Below, piece by piece: positions 1-13,432 of a stretch of DNA of 64,000 nucleotides. The DNA lies in the NCBI GenBank assembly GCA_964019135.1, contig CAXHSH010000322.1, positions 1 to 64,000 on the forward strand, read 5' to 3'. The notes under the pieces are model-generated. The model was not told the origin of the DNA, did not search any database, and worked only from the letters and a program-made list of their open reading frames with translations. The position numbers and the translations under genes were made by a program. Source of the DNA: Arenicola marina. Taxonomy: Eukaryota; Annelida; Polychaeta; Arenicolidae. Each line of letters starts with the position of its first letter. Position 1 is the stretch's first letter.

Positions 1-298
1 TTGATGGAGTATATCCCTAAAAGAGAGTGTTTTGAGTAGTATATCGCTCGTACCGAGTGTTTTGAGCAGTATATCGCTCGTACCGAGTGTTTTGGGAAGT
101 AGAATACTGGAATCTGGTGTGTTTCCCTAGTATGTCGCTAAAGCCGAGTGTTTGTACAGTATATCCCTATAACCGAGTGCTTCGTGTAGTATATCCTTAT
201 GAAAGCGAATGTTTTAAGCAGTATATCGCTCGTACCGATTGTTTTGAGCAGTAATGTCGCTCGTACCGCTTGTTCTGGGAAGTAGGACACTGGAATCT
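1..298 (+). repeat. Partial unit at left edge of window
   Basis: The window opens inside a c8 monomer (TTGATGGAG from base 1). It then continues with c9, the GAGCAG form, GGGAAGTAGAAT, TTTCCCTAG, GTACAG, CTTCGTG, TTTTAAGCAG, a GTAATGTCGC monomer and c10, i.e. the second half of a 515-bp unit. The first complete unit starts at 299. Confidence 0.9.
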
Positions 299-2569
299 CG
301 TGTGTTTTCCTAGTATGTCGCTAAAACCGAGTGTGTTTTACAGTATTTCGCTATAACCGAGTGTTATGTGTAGTATATCCTTAAAACATAGTGTTTTGAG
401 TAGTATATCGTTAGAACCGAGTGTTTTGGTTAATAAAATGATCGAACCATGTGTGTTTGTGTTGTGTATCTCTAAAGCCGAGTGATTTGTAGAGTATGCC
501 GATATAACTAGGTGTTTGATGGAGTATATCCATAAAAGAGAGTGTTTTGAGTAGCATATTGCTGGTACCGCTTGTTTTTGGGAAGTAGGACACTGGAATC
601 TGGTGTGTTTCCCCAGTATGTCGCTAAAACCGAGTGTGTTTTACAGTATATTGCTATAACCGAGTGTTATGTGTAATATATCCTCAACACAGAGTGTTTT
701 GAGTAGTATATCGTTAGAATCGAGTGTTTTGGTTAATAAAATAATCGAACCATGTGGGTTTGTTTTGTGTATCTCTAAAGCCGAGTGATTTGTAGAGTAT
801 GCCGATATAACTAAGTGTTAGATGGAGTATATCCCTAAAAGAGAGTGTTTTGAGTAGCATATCGCTCGTACCGCTTGTTTTGGGAAGTAGGACACTGGAA
901 TCTGGCGTGTTTCCCTAGTATGTCGCTAAAGCCGAGTGTTTGTACAGGATATCCCTATAACCGAGTGCTTCGTGTAGTATATCCTTATGAAAGCGAATGT
1001 TTTAAGCAGTATATCGCTCGTACCGCTTGTTTTGGGAAGTAGGACACTGGAATCTGGCGTGTTTCCCCAGTATGTCGCTAAAACCGAGTGTGTTTTACAG
1101 TATATCGCTATAACCGAGTGTTATGTGTAATATATCCTTAACACAGAGTGTTTTGAGTAGTATATCGTTAGAATCGAGTGTTTTCGTTAATAAAATGATC
1201 GAATCATGTGTGTTTGTGTTGTGTATCTCTAAAGCCGAGTGATTTGTAGAGTATGCCGCTATAACTAAGTGTTTGATGGAGTAAATCCCTAAAAGAGAGT
1301 GTTTTGAGTAGTATTTCGCTCGTACCGAGTGTTTTGAGCAGTATATCGCTCGTACCGAGTGTTTTGGGAAGCAGAATACTGGAATCTGGTGTGTTTCCCT
1401 AGTACGTCGAAAAAGCCGAGTGTTTGTACAGTATATCCCTATAACCGACCGCTTCGTGTAGTATATCCTTATAAAAGCGAATGTTTGAAGCAGTATATCG
1501 CTCGTACCGATTGTTTTGAGCAGTATGCCGCTCGTACCGCTTGTTTTGGGAAGTAAGACACTGGAATCTGGTGTGTTTCCCCAGTATGTCGCTAAAACCG
1601 AGTGTGTTTTACAGTATATCGCTATAACCGAGTGTTATGTGTAATATATCCTTAACACAGAGTGTTTTGAGTAGTATATCGTTCCAACCGAGTGTTTTCG
1701 TTAATAAAATGACCGAACCACGTGTGTTTGTGTTGTGTATCTCTAAAGCCGAGTGACTTGTAGAGTATGCCGATATAACTAAGTGTTTGATGGAGTATAT
1801 CCCTAAAAGAGAGTGTTTCGAGTAGTATATCGCTCGTACCGAGTGTTTTGAGCAGTATATCGCTCGTACCGCTTGTTTTGGGAAGTAGAATACTGGAATC
1901 TGGTGTGTTTCCCTAGTATGTCGCTAAAGCCGAGTGTTTATACAGTATGTCCCTATAACCGAGTGCTTCGTGTAGTACATTCTTATAAAAGCGAATGTTT
2001 TAAGCATTATATCGCTCGTACCGATTGTTTTGAGCAGTAATGTCGCTCGTACCGCTTGTTTTGGGAAGTAGGACACTGGAATCTCGTGTGTTTTCCTAGT
2101 ATGTCGCTAAAACCGAGTGTGTTTTACAGTATATCGCTATAACCGAGTGTTATGTGTAGTATATCCTTAAAACATAGTGTTTTGCGTGGTATATCGTTAG
2201 AACCGAGTGTTTTCGTTAATAAAATGATCGAATCATGTGTGTTTGTGTTGTGTATCTCTGAAGCCGAGTGATTTGTAGAGTATGCCGCTATAACTAAGTG
2301 TTTGATGGAGTATATCCCCAAAAGAGAGTGTTTTGAGTAGTATATCGCTCGTACCGAGTGTTTTGAGCAGTATATCGCTCGTACCGAGTGTTTTGAGCAG
2401 TATATCGCTCGTACCGAGTGTTTTGGGAAGTAGAATACTGGAATCTGGTGTGTTTGCCTAGTATGTCGCTAAAGCCGAGTGTTTGTACAGTATATCCCTA
2501 TAACCGAGTGCTTCGTGTAGTATATCCTTATGAAAGCGAATGTTTTAAGCAGTATATCGCTCGTACCGA

Positions 2570-5430
2570 TTGTTTTGAGCAGTAATGTCGCTCGTACCGC
2601 TTGTTTTGGGAAGTAGGACACTGGAATCTCGTGTGTTTTCCTAGTATGTCGCTAAAACCGAGTGTGTTTTACAGTATATCGCTATAACCGAGTGTTATGT
2701 GTAGTATATCCTTAAAACATAGGGTTTTGAGTAGTATATCGTTAGAGCCGAGTGTTTTGGTTAATAAAATGATCGAACCATGTGTGTTTGTGTTGTGTAT
2801 CTCTAAAGCCGAGTGATTTGTAGAGTATGCTGGTATAACTAGGTGTTTGATGGAGTATATCCATAAAAGAGAGTGTTTTGAGTAGCATATTGCTGGTACC
2901 GCTTGTTTTGGGAAGTAGGACACTGGAATCTGGTGTGTTTCCCCAGTATGTCGCTAAAACCGAGTGTGTTTTACAGTATATCGCTATAACCGATTGTTAT
3001 GTGTAGTATATCCTTAAAACATAGTGTTTTGAGTAGTATATCGTTAGAATCGAGTGTTTTCGTTAATAAAATGATCGAATCATGTGTGTTTGTGTTGTGT
3101 ATCTCTAAAGCCGAGTGATTTGTAGAGTATGCCGCTATAACTATGTGTTTGATGGAGTATATCCGTAAAAGAGAGTGTTTTGAGTAGTATATCGCTCGTA
3201 CCGAGTGTTTTGAGCAGTATATCGCTCGTACCGAGTGTTTTGGGAAGTAGAATACTGGAATCTGGTGTGTTTCCCTAGTATGTCGCTAGAGGCGAGTGTT
3301 TGTACAGTATATCCCTATAACCGAGTTCTTCGTGTAGTATATCCTTATGAAAGCGAATGTTTTAAGCAGTATATCGCTCGTACCGATTGTTTTGAGCAGT
3401 ATGTCGCTCGTACCGCTTGTTTTGGGAAGTAGGACACTGGAATCTGGCGTGTTTCCCCAGTATGTCGCTAAAACCGAGTGTGTTTTACAGTATATCGCTA
3501 TAACCGAGTGTTATGTGTAATATATCCTCAACACAGAGTGTTTTGAGTAGTATATTGTTAGAACCGAGTGTTTTCGTTAATAAAATGATCGAACCATGTG
3601 TGTTTGTGTTGCGTATCTCTAAAGCCGAGTAATTTGTAGAGTATGCCGCTATAACTAAGTGTTTGATGGAGTATATCCCTAAAAGAGAGTGTTTTGAGTC
3701 GCATATCGCTCGTACCGAGTGTTTTGGGAAGTAGAATACTGGAATCTGGTGTGTTTCCCTAGTATGTCGCTAAAGCCGAGTGTTTGTACAGGCTATCCCT
3801 ATAACCGAGTGCTTCGTGTAGTATATCCTTATGAAAGCGAATGTTTTAAGCAGTATATCTCTCGTACCGATTGTTTTGGGAAGTAGGACACAGGAATCTG
3901 GTGTGTTTCCCCAGTATGTCGCTAAAACCGAGTGTGTTTTACAGTATATCGCTATAAAAGAGTGTTATGTGTAATATATCCTTAACACAGAGTGTTTTGA
4001 GTAGTATATCGTTAGAACCGAGTGTTTTGGTTAATAAAATGATCGAACCATGTGTGTTTGTGTTGTGTATCTCTAAAGCCGAGTGATCTGTAGAGTATGC
4101 CGATATAACTAAGTGTTTGATGGAGTATATCTCTAAAAGAGAGTGTTTTGAGTAGCATATCGCTCGTACCGCTTGTTTTGGGAAGTAGGACACTGGAATC
4201 TGGCGTGTTTCCCCAGTATGTCGCTAAAACCGAGTGTGTTTTACAGTATATCGCTATAACCGAGTGTTATGTGTAATATATCCTTAACACAGAGTGTTTT
4301 GAGTAGTATATCGTTAGAATCGAGTGTTTTCGTTAATAAAATGATCGAATCATGTGTGTTTGTGTTGTGTATCTCTAAAGCCGAGTGATTTGTAGAGTAT
4401 GCCGCTTTAACTAAGTGTTTGATGGAGTAAATCCCTAAAACAGAGTGTTTTGAGTAGTATATCGCTCGTACCGAGTGTTTTGAGCAGTATATCGCTCGTA
4501 CCGAGTGTTTTGGGAAGTAGAATACTGGAATCTGGTGTGTTTCCCTAGTACGTCGCAAAAGCCGAGTGTTTGTACAGTATATCCCTATAACCGACCGCTT
4601 CGTGTAGTATATCCTTATCAAAGCAAATGTTTGAAGCAGTATATCGCTCGTACCGATTGTTTTGAGCAGTATGCCGCTCGTACCGCTTGTTTTGGGAAGT
4701 AAGACACTGGAATCTGGTGTGTTTCCCCAGTATGTCGCTAAAACCGAGTGTGTTTTACAGTATATCGCTATAACCGAGTGTTATGTGTAATATATCCTTA
4801 ACACAGAGTGTTTTGAGTAGTATATCGTTAGAACCGAGTGTTTTCGTTAATAAAATGATCGAACCATGTGTGTTTGTGTTGTGTATCTCTAAAGCCGAGT
4901 GATTTGTAGAGTATGTCGCTATAACTAAGTGTTTGATGGAGTAAATCCCTAAAAGAGAGTGTTTTTTAGTAGTATATTGCTCGTACCGAGTGTTTTGAGC
5001 AGTATATCGCTCGTACCGAGTGTTTTGGGAAGTAGAATACTGGAATCTGGTGTGTTTCCCTAGTATGTCGCTAAAGCCGAGTGTTTGTACAGTATATCCC
5101 TATAACCGAGTGCTTCGTGTAGTATATCCCTATGAAAGCGAATGTTTTAAGCAGTTTATCGCTCGTACCGATTGTTTTGGGAAGTAGGACACTGGAATCT
5201 GGTGTGTTTCCCCAGTATGTCGCTAAAACCGAGTGTGTTTTACAGTATATCGCTATAACCGAGTGGTATGTGTAATATATCCTTAACACAGAGTGTTTTG
5301 AGTAGTATCTCGTTAGAACCGAGTGTTTTGGTTAATAAAATGATCGAACCACGTGTGTTTGTGTTGTGTATCTCTAAAGCCGAGTGATTTGTAGAGTATG
5401 CCGATATGACTAAGTGTTTGATGGAGTATA
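2570..5430 (+). repeat. 2.9-kb segment duplicated at +7,202 bp (copy 1)
   Basis: Landmark spacings 302, 514, 454, 302, 514, 485 match the copy at about 9772-12632 at a constant offset of 7,202, becoming 7,203 after a one-base length difference in a T run near 4964. I noticed a dozen or so substitutions by eye, so this pair is older than the 10-11-kb pairs on the right. Ends are placed only to within a few tens of bases. Confidence 0.8.
3446..3899 (+). repeat. 454-bp 15-mer higher-order repeat
   Basis: This unit lacks the GAGCAG monomer and the GATTGTTTTGAGCAG monomer. It goes from a c9-like monomer straight to GGGAAGTAGAAT and ends in the GATTGTTTTGGGAAG fusion. It carries the private form GTACAGGCTATCC. 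Its copy is at 10648-11101. Two further 454-bp units, at 602-1055 and 7349-7802, have a different structure: a 10-mer plus a 152-bp five-monomer insert after c10. Confidence 0.85.
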
Positions 5431-8400
5431 TCCCTAAAAGAGAGTGTTTTGAGTAGTATATCGCTCGTACCGAGTGTTTTGAGCAGTATATCGCTGGTAC
5501 CGAGTGTTTTGGGAGGTAGAATACTGGAATCTGGTGTGTTTCCCTAGTATGTCGCTAAAGCCGAGTGTTTATACAGTATGTCCCTATAACCGAGTGCTTC
5601 GTGTAGTACATTCTTATAAAAGCGAATGTTTTAAGCATTATATCGCTCGTACCGATTGTTTTGAGCAGTAATGTCGCTCGTACCGCTTGTTTTGGGAAGT
5701 AGGACACTGGAATCTCGTGTGTTTTCCTAGTATGTCGCTAAAACCGAGTGTGTTTTACAGTATATCGCTATAACCGAGTGTTATGTGTAATATATCCTTA
5801 ACACAGAGTGTTTTGAGTAGTATATTGTTAGAGCCGAGTGTTCTCGTTAATAAATTGATCGAACCATGTGTGTTTGTGTTGTGTATCTCTAAAGCCGAGT
5901 CATTTGTAGAGTATGCCGATATAACTAAGTGTTTGATGGAGTATATCCCTAAAAGAGGGTGTTTTGAGTAGCATGTCGCTCGTACCGCTTGTTTTGGGAA
6001 GTAGGACACTGGAATCTGGCGTGTTTCCCCAGTATGTCGCTAAAACCGAGTGTGTTTTACAGTATATCGCTATAACCGAGTGTTATGTGTAATATATCCT
6101 TAACACAGAGTGTTTTGAGCAGTAGATCGTTAGAATCGAGTGTTTTCGTTAATAAAATGATCGAATCATGTGTGTTTGTGTTGTGTATCTCTAAAGCCGA
6201 GTGATTTGTATAGTATGCCGCTATAACTAAGTGTTTGATGGAGTAAATCCCTAAAAGAGAGTGTTTTGAGTAGTATATCGCTCGTACCGAGTGTTTTGAG
6301 CAGTATATCGCTCGTACCGAGTGTTTTGGGAAGTAGAATACTGGAATCTGGTGTGTTTCCCTAGTACGTCGAAAAAGCCGAGTGTTTGTACAGTATATCC
6401 CTATAACCGACCGCTTCGTGTAGTATATCCTTATAAAAGCGAATGTTTGAAGCAGTATATCGCTCGTACCGATTGTTTTGAGCAGTATGCCGCTCTTACC
6501 GCTTGTTTTGGGAAGTAAGACACTGGAATCTGGTGTGTTTCCCCAGTATGTCGCTAAAACCGAGTGTGTTTTACAGTATATCGCTATAACCGAGTGTTAT
6601 GTGTAGTATATCCTTAAAACATAGTGTTTTGAGTGGTATATCGTTAGAACCGAGTGTTTTCGTTAATAAAATGATCGAATCATGTGTGTTTGTGTTGTGT
6701 ATCTCTAAAGCCGAGTAATTTGTAGAGTATGCCGCTATAACTAAGTGTTTGATGGAGTATATCCCTAAAAGAGAGTGTTTTGAGTAGTATATCGCTCGTA
6801 CCGAGTGTTTTGAGCAGTATATCGCTCGTACCGAGTGTTTTGGGAAGTAGAATACTGGAATCTGGTGTGTTTCCCTAGTATGTCGCTAAAGCCGAGTGTT
6901 TGTACAGTATATCCCTATAACCGAGTGCTTCGTGTAGTATATCCTTATGAAAGCGAATGTTTTAAGCAGTATATCGCTCGTACCGATTGTTTTGAGCAGT
7001 AATGTCGCTCGTACCGCTTGTTTTGGGAAGTAGGACACTGGAATCTCGTGTGTTTTCCTAGTATGTCGCTAAAACCGAGTGTGTTTTACAGTATTTCGCT
7101 ATAACCGAGTGTTATGTGTAGTATATCCTTAAAACATAGTGTTTTGAGTAGTATATCGTTAGAACCGAGTGTTTTGGTTAATAAAATGATCGAACCATGT
7201 GTGTTTGTGTTGTGTATCTCTAAAGCCGAGTGATTTGTAGAGTATGCCGATATAACTAGGTGTTTGATGGAGTATATCCATAAAAGAGAGTGTTTTGAGT
7301 AGCATATTGCTGGTACCGCTTGTTTTGGGAAGTAGGACACTGGAATCTGGTGTGTTTCCCCAGTATGTCGCTAAAACCGAGTGTGTTTTACAGTATATCG
7401 CTATAACCGAGTGTTATGTGTAATATATCCTCAACACAGAGTGTTTTGAGTAGTATATCGTTAGAATCGAGTGTTTTGGTTAATAAAATAATCGAACCAT
7501 GTGGGTTTGTTTTGTGTATCTCTAAAGCCGAGTGATTTGTAGAGTATGCCGATATAACTAAGTGTTAGATGGAGTATATCCCTAAAAGAGAGTGTTTTGA
7601 GTAGCATATCGCTCGTACCGCTTGTTTTGGGAAGTAGGACACTGGAATCTGGCGTGTTTCCCCAGTATGTCGCTAAAGCCGAGTGTTTGTACAGGATATC
7701 CCTATAACCGAGTGCTTCGTGTAGTATATCCTTATGAAAGCGAATGTTTTAAGCAGTATATCGCTCGTACCGCTTGTTTTGGGAAGTAGGACACTGGAAT
7801 CTGGCGTGTTTCCCCAGTATGTCGCTAAAACCGAGTGTGTTTTACAGTATATCGCTATAACCGAGTGTTATGTGTAATATATCCTTAACACAGAGTGTTT
7901 TGAGTAGTATATCGTTAGAATCGAGTGTTTTCGTTAATAAAATGATCGAATCATGTGTGTTTGTGTTGTGTATCTCTAAAGCCGAGTGATTTGTAGAGTA
8001 TGCCGCTATAACTAAGTGTTTGATGGAGTAAATCCCTAAAAGAGAGTGTTTTGAGTAGTATTTCGCTCGTACCGAGTGTTTTGAGCAGTATATCGCTCGT
8101 ACCGAGTGTTTTGGGAAGCAGAATACTGGAATCTGGTGTGTTTCCCTAGTACGTCGAAAAAGCCGAGTGTTTGTACAGTATATCCCTATAACCGACCGCT
8201 TCGTGTAGTATATCCTTATAAAAGCGAATGTTTGAAGCAGTATATCGCTCGTACCGATTGTCTTGAGCAGTAATGTCGCTCGTACCGCTTGTTTTGGGAA
8301 GTAGGACACTGGAATCTCGTGTGTTTTCCTAGTATGTCGCTAAAACCGAGTGTGTTTTACAGTATATCGCTATAACCGAGTGTTATGTGTAGTATATCCT

Positions 8401-9310
8401 TAAAACATAGTGTTTTGAGTGGTATATCGTTAGAACCGAGTGTTTTCGTTAATAAAATGATCGAATCATGTGTGTTTGTGTTGTGTATCTCTAGAGCCGA
8501 GTGATTTGTAGAGTATGCCGATATAACTAAGTGTTTGATGGAGTATATCCCTAAAAGAGAGTGTTTTGAGTAGTATATCGCTCGTACCGAGTGTTTTGAG
8601 CAGTATATCGCTCGTACCGAGTGTTTTGGGAAGTAGAATACTGGAATTTGGTGTGTTTCCCTAGTATGTCGCTAAAGCCGAGTGTTTGTACAGTATATCC
8701 CTATAACCGAATGCTTCGTGTAGTATATCCTTATGAAAGCGAATGTTTTAAGCAGTATATCGCTGGTACCGAGTGTTTTGGGTGGTAGAATTCTGGAATC
8801 TGGTGTGTTTCCCTAGTATGTCGCTAAAGCCGAGTGTTTATACAGTATGTCCCTATAACCGAGTGCTTCGTGTAGTACATTCTTATAAAAGCGAATGTTT
8901 TAAGCATTATATCGCTCGTACCGATTGTTTTGAGCAGTAATGTCGCTCGTACCGCTTGTTTTGGGAAGTAGGACACTGGAATCTCGTGTGTTTTTCTAGT
9001 ATGTCGCTAAAACCGAGTTTGTTTTACAGTATATCGCTATAACCGAGTGTTATGTGTAGTATATCCTTAAAACATAGTGTTTTGCGTGGTATATCGTTAG
9101 AACCGAGTGTTTTCGTTAATAAAATGATCGAATCATGTGTGTTTGTGTTGTGTATCTCTAAAGCCGAGTGATTTGTAGAGTATGCCGCTATAACTAAGTG
9201 TTTGATGGAGTATATCCCTAAAAGAGAGTGTTTTGAGTAGCATATCGCTCGTAACGCTTGTTTTGGGAAGTAGGACACTGGAATCTGGCGTGTTTCCCCA
9301 GTATGTCGCT

Positions 9311-9370
9311 AAAACCGAGTGTGTTTTACAGTATATCGCTAAAACCGAGTGTGTTTTACAGTATATCCCT
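9311..9370 (+). repeat. Single-monomer (30-bp) tandem duplication of c2
   Basis: Monomer c2 (GAGTGTGTTTTACAG) occurs twice in a row, with landmarks 30 bp apart at 9326 and 9356. The first copy ends CGCTAAAACC instead of CGCTATAACC, so the join lies between c1 and c2. The same kind of event is seen at landmarks 48343/48373 and 59043/59073. Confidence 0.9.
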
Positions 9371-9771
9371 ATAACCGAGTGTTATGTGTAAAATATCCTT
9401 AACACAGAGTGTTTTGAGTAGTACATCGTTATAATCGAGTGTTTTCGTTAATAAAATGATCGAATCATGTGTGTTTGTGTTGTGTATCTCTAAAGCCGAG
9501 TGATTTGTAGAGTATGCCGCTATAAGTAAGTGCTTGATGGAGTAAATCCCTAAAAGAGAGTGTTTTGAGTAGTATATCGCTCGTACCGAGGGTTTTGAGC
9601 GGTATATCGCTCGTACCGAGTGTTTTGGGAGGTAGAATACTGGAATCTGGTGTGTTTCCCTAGTATGTCGCTAAAGCCGAGTGTTTATACAGTATGTCCC
9701 TATAACCGAGTGCTTCGTGTAGTACATTCTTATAAAAGCGAATGTTTTAAGCATTATATCGCTCGTACCGA

Positions 9772-12632
9772 TTGTTTTGAGCAGTAATGTCGCTCGTACC
9801 GCTTGTTTTGGGAAGTAGGACACTGGAATCTCGTGTGTTTTCCTAGTATGTCGCTAAAACCGAGTGTGTTTTAAAGTATATCGCTATAACCGAGTGTTAT
9901 GTGTAGTATATCCTTAAAACATAGTGTTTTGAGTAGTATATCGTTAGAACCGAGTGTTTTGGTTAATAAAATGATCGAACCATGTGTGTTTGTGTTGTGT
10001 ATCTCTAAAGCCGAGTGATTTGTAGAGTATGCCGATATAACTAAGTGTTTGATGGAGTATATCCATAAAAGAGAGTGTTTTGAGTAGCATATCGCTCGTA
10101 CCGCTTGTTTTGGGAAGTAGGACACTGGAAACTAGTGTGTTTTCCTAGTATGTCGCTAAAACCGAGTGTGTTTTACAGTATATCGCTATAACCGAGTGTT
10201 GTGTGTAGTATATCCTTAAAACATAGTGTTTTGAGTAGTATATCGTTAGAATCGAGTGTTTTCGTTAATAAAATGATCGAATCATGTGTGTTTGTGTTGT
10301 GTATCTCTAAAGCCGAGTGATTTGTAGAGCATGCCGCTATAACTATGTGTTTGATGGAGTATATCCCTAAAAGAGAGTGTTTTGAGTAGTATATCGCTCG
10401 TACCGAGTGTTTTGAGCAGTATATCGCTCGTACCGAGTGTTTTGGGAAGTAGAATACTGGAATCTGGTGTGTTTCCCTAGTATGTCGCTAGAGGCGAGTG
10501 TTTGTACAGTATATCCCTATAACCGAGTTCTTCGTGTAGTATATCCTTATGAAAGCGAATGTTTTAAGCAGTATATCGCTCGTACCGATTGTTTTGAGCA
10601 GTATGTCGCTCGTACCGCTTGTTTTGGGAAGTAGGACACTGGAATCTGGCGTGTTTCCCCAGTATGTCGCTAAAACCGAGTGTGTTTTACAGTATATCGC
10701 TATAACCGAGTGTTATGTGTAATATATCCTCAACACAGAGTGTTTTGAGTAGTATATTGTTAGAACCGAGTGTTTTCGTTAATAAAATGATCGAACCATG
10801 TGTGTTTGTGTTGTGTATCTCTAAAGCCGAGTGATTTGTAGAGTATGCCGCTATAACTAAGTGTTTGATGGAGTATATCCCTAAAAGAGAGTGTTTTGAG
10901 TCGTATATCGCTCGTACCGAGTGTTTTGGGAAGTAGAATACTGGAATCTGGTGTGTTTCCCTAGTATGTCGCTAAAGCCGAGTGTTTGTACAGGCTATCC
11001 CTATAACCGAGTGCTTCGTGTAGTATATCCTTATGAAAGCGAATGTTTTAAGCAGTATATCTCTCGTACCGATTGTTTTGGGAAGTAGGACACAGGAATC
11101 TGGTGTGTTTCCCCAGTATGTCGCTAAAACCGAGTGTGTTTTACAGTATATCGCTATAAAAGAGTGTTATGTGTAATATATCCTTAACACAGAGTGTTTT
11201 GAGTAGTATATCGTTAGAACCGAGTGTTTTGGTTAATAAAATGATCGAACCATGTGTGTTTGTGTTGTGTATCTCTAAAGCCGAGTGATCTGTAGAGTAT
11301 GCCGATATAACTAAGTGTTTGATGGAGTATATCTCTAAAAGATAGTGTTTTGAGTAGCATATCGCTCGTACCGCTTGTTTTGGGAAGTAGGACACTGGAA
11401 TCTGGCGTGTTTCCCCAGTATGTCGCTAAAACCGAGTGTGTTTTACAGTATATCGCAATAAACGAGTGTTATGTGTAATATATCCTTAACACAGAGTGTT
11501 TTGAGTAGTATATCGTTAGAATCGAGTGTTTTCGTTAATAAAATGATCGAATCATGTGTGTTTGTGTTGTGTATCTCTAAAGCCGAGTGATTTGTAGAGT
11601 ATGCCGCTTTAACTAAGTGTTTGATGGAGTAAATCCCTAAAAGAGAGTGTTTTGAGTAGTATATCGCTCGTACCGAGTGTTTTGAGCAGTATATCGCTCG
11701 TACCGAGTGTTTTGGGAAGTAGAATACTGGAATCTGGTGTGTTTCCCTAGTACGTCGCAAAAGCCGAGTGTTTGTACAGTATATCCCTATAACCGACCGC
11801 TTCGTGTAGTATATCCTTATCAAAGCAAATGTTTGAAGCAGTATATCGCTCGTACCGATTGTTTTGAGCAGTATGCCGCTCGTACCGCTTGTTTTGGGAA
11901 GTAAGACACTGGAATCTGGTGTGTTTCCCCAGTATGTCGCTAAAACCGAGTGTGTTTTACAGTATATCGCTATAACCGAGTGTTATGTGTAATATATCCT
12001 TAACACAGAGTGTTTTGAGTAGTATATCGTTAGAACCGAGTGTTTTGGTTAATAAAATGATCGAACCATGTGTGTTTGTGTTGTGTATCTCTAAAGCCGA
12101 GTGATTTGTAGAGTATGTCGCTATAACTAAGTGTTTGATGGAGTAAATCCCTAAAAGAGAGTGTTTTTTGAGTAGTATATTGCTCGTACCGAGTGTTTTG
12201 AGCAGTATATCGCTCGTACCGAGTGTTTTGGGAAGTAGAATACTGGAATCTGGTGTGTTTCCCTAGTATGTCGCTAAAGCCGAGTGTTCGTACAGTATAT
12301 CCCTATAACCGAGTGCTTCGTGTAGTATATCCCTATGAAAGCGAATGTTTTAAGCAGTTTATCGCTCGTACCGATTGTTTTGGGAAGTAGGACACTGGAA
12401 TCTGGTGTGTTTCCCCAGTATGTCGCTAAAACCGAGTGTGTTTTACAGTATATCGCTATAACCGAGTGGTATGTGTAATATATCCTTAACACAGAGTGTT
12501 TTGAGTAGTATCTCGTTAGAACTGAGTGTTTTGGTTAATAAAATGATCGAACCACGTGTGTTTGTGTTGTGTATCTCTAAAGCCGAGTGATTTGTAGAGT
12601 ATGCCGATATGACTAAGTGTTTGATGGAGTAA
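9772..12632 (+). repeat. 2.9-kb segment duplicated at +7,202 bp (copy 2)
   Basis: Partner of the segment at about 2570-5430. It shares the rare forms CTAGAGGCGAG, GTACAGGCTATCC, ATATCTCTCGTACC, CGCTATAAAAGAG and AAAGCAAATG. The following sequence (about 12.6-13.8 kb) continues to match pass 1 but at offset 6,386, that is 816 bp less, which equals one 302 plus one 514 unit. Confidence 0.8.
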
Positions 12633-13432
12633 ATCCCTAAAAGAGAGTGTTTTGAGTAGTATATCGCTCGTACCGAGTGTTTTGAGCAGTATATCGCTCG
12701 TACCGAGTGTTTTGGGAAGTAGAATACTGGAATCTGGTGTGTTTCCCTAGTACGTCGAAAAAGCCGAGTGTTTGTACAGTATATCCCTATAACCGACCGC
12801 TTCGTGTAGTATATCCTTATAAAAGCGAATGTTTGAAGCAGTATATCGCTCGTACCGATTGTTTTGAGCAGTATGCCGCTCGTACCGCTTGTTTTGGGAA
12901 GTAAGACACTGGAATCTGGTGTGTTTCCCCAGTATGTCGCTAAAACCGAGTGTGTTTTACAGTATATCGCTATAACCGAGTGTTATGTGTAGTATATCCT
13001 TAAAACATAGTGTTTTGAGTGGTATATCGTTAGAACCGAGTGTTTTCGTTAATAAAATGATCGAATCATGTGTGTTTGTGTTGTGTATCTCTAAAGCCGA
13101 GTGATTTGTAGAGTATGCCGCTATAACTAAGTGTTTGATGGAGTATATCCCTAAAAGAGAGTGTTTTGAGTAGTATATCGCTCGTACCATGTGTTTTGAG
13201 CAGTATATCGCTCGTACCGAGTGTTTTGGGAAGTAGAATACTGGAATCTGGTGTGTTTCCCTAGTATGTCGCTAAAGCCGAGTGTTTGTACAGTATATCC
13301 CTATAACCGAGTGCTTCGTGTAGTATATCCTTATGAAAGCGAATGTTTGAAGCAGTATATCGCTCGTACCGATTGTTTTGAGCAGTAATGTCGCTCGTAC
13401 CGCTTGTTTTGGGAAGTAGGACACTGGAATCT

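Larger units (their letters stand above)
299..7046 (+). repeat. Super-repeat pass 1 (~6.75 kb)
   Basis: c2 landmarks at 338, 641, 1095, 1609, 2124, 2669, 2971, 3485, 3939, 4241, 4755, 5240, 5755, 6057, 6571 and 7086 give unit lengths 303, 454, 514, 515, 545, 302, 514, 454, 302, 514, 485, 515, 302, 514 and 515. The 303 has one extra T near 573-579. The 545 has an extra GAGCAG monomer (three c9-like monomers in a row, about 2331-2420). The order is largely repeated in the next block, so the block is itself a repeat unit. Confidence 0.85.
7047..13432 (+). repeat. Super-repeat pass 2 (~6.4 kb)
   Basis: c2 landmarks at 7086, 7388, 7842, 8357, 9024, 9326, 9356, 9871, 10173, 10687, 11141, 11443, 11957, 12443, 12957 and 13472 give 302, 454, 515, 667, 302, 30, 515, 302, 514, 454, 302, 514, 486, 514 and 515. 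Rare variants are shared with pass 1, such as GTGGGTTTGTTTTGTG (about 750 and 7500) and GTACAGGCTATCC. Pass 2 lacks an 817-bp piece (a 515 plus a 302 unit) present at about 5201-6017 in pass 1, and has a 667-bp unit at 8318-8984 that pass 1 lacks. Confidence 0.85.

Noticed and set aside
1719-1724. CACGTG (E-box-like) in some c6 monomers
   Set aside because: It arises from a single T-to-C change in CCATGTG and is seen in scattered units (for example near 1719, 5350, 12553, 14398, 25198, 30547, 40918). A six-base palindrome created by one change in a repeat is weak evidence for a binding site.
7842-8309. Minus-strand open frame of 155 codons and many similar 84-145-codon frames with a 10-residue period (YSKHS-like)
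   Set aside because: The period of 30 bp is divisible by three, so any stop-free frame stays open until a 29-, 31- or 32-bp monomer shifts it. Frames occur on both strands, overlap, share no start context and end at the same repeat positions. They look like by-products of the satellite, not a repeat protein.
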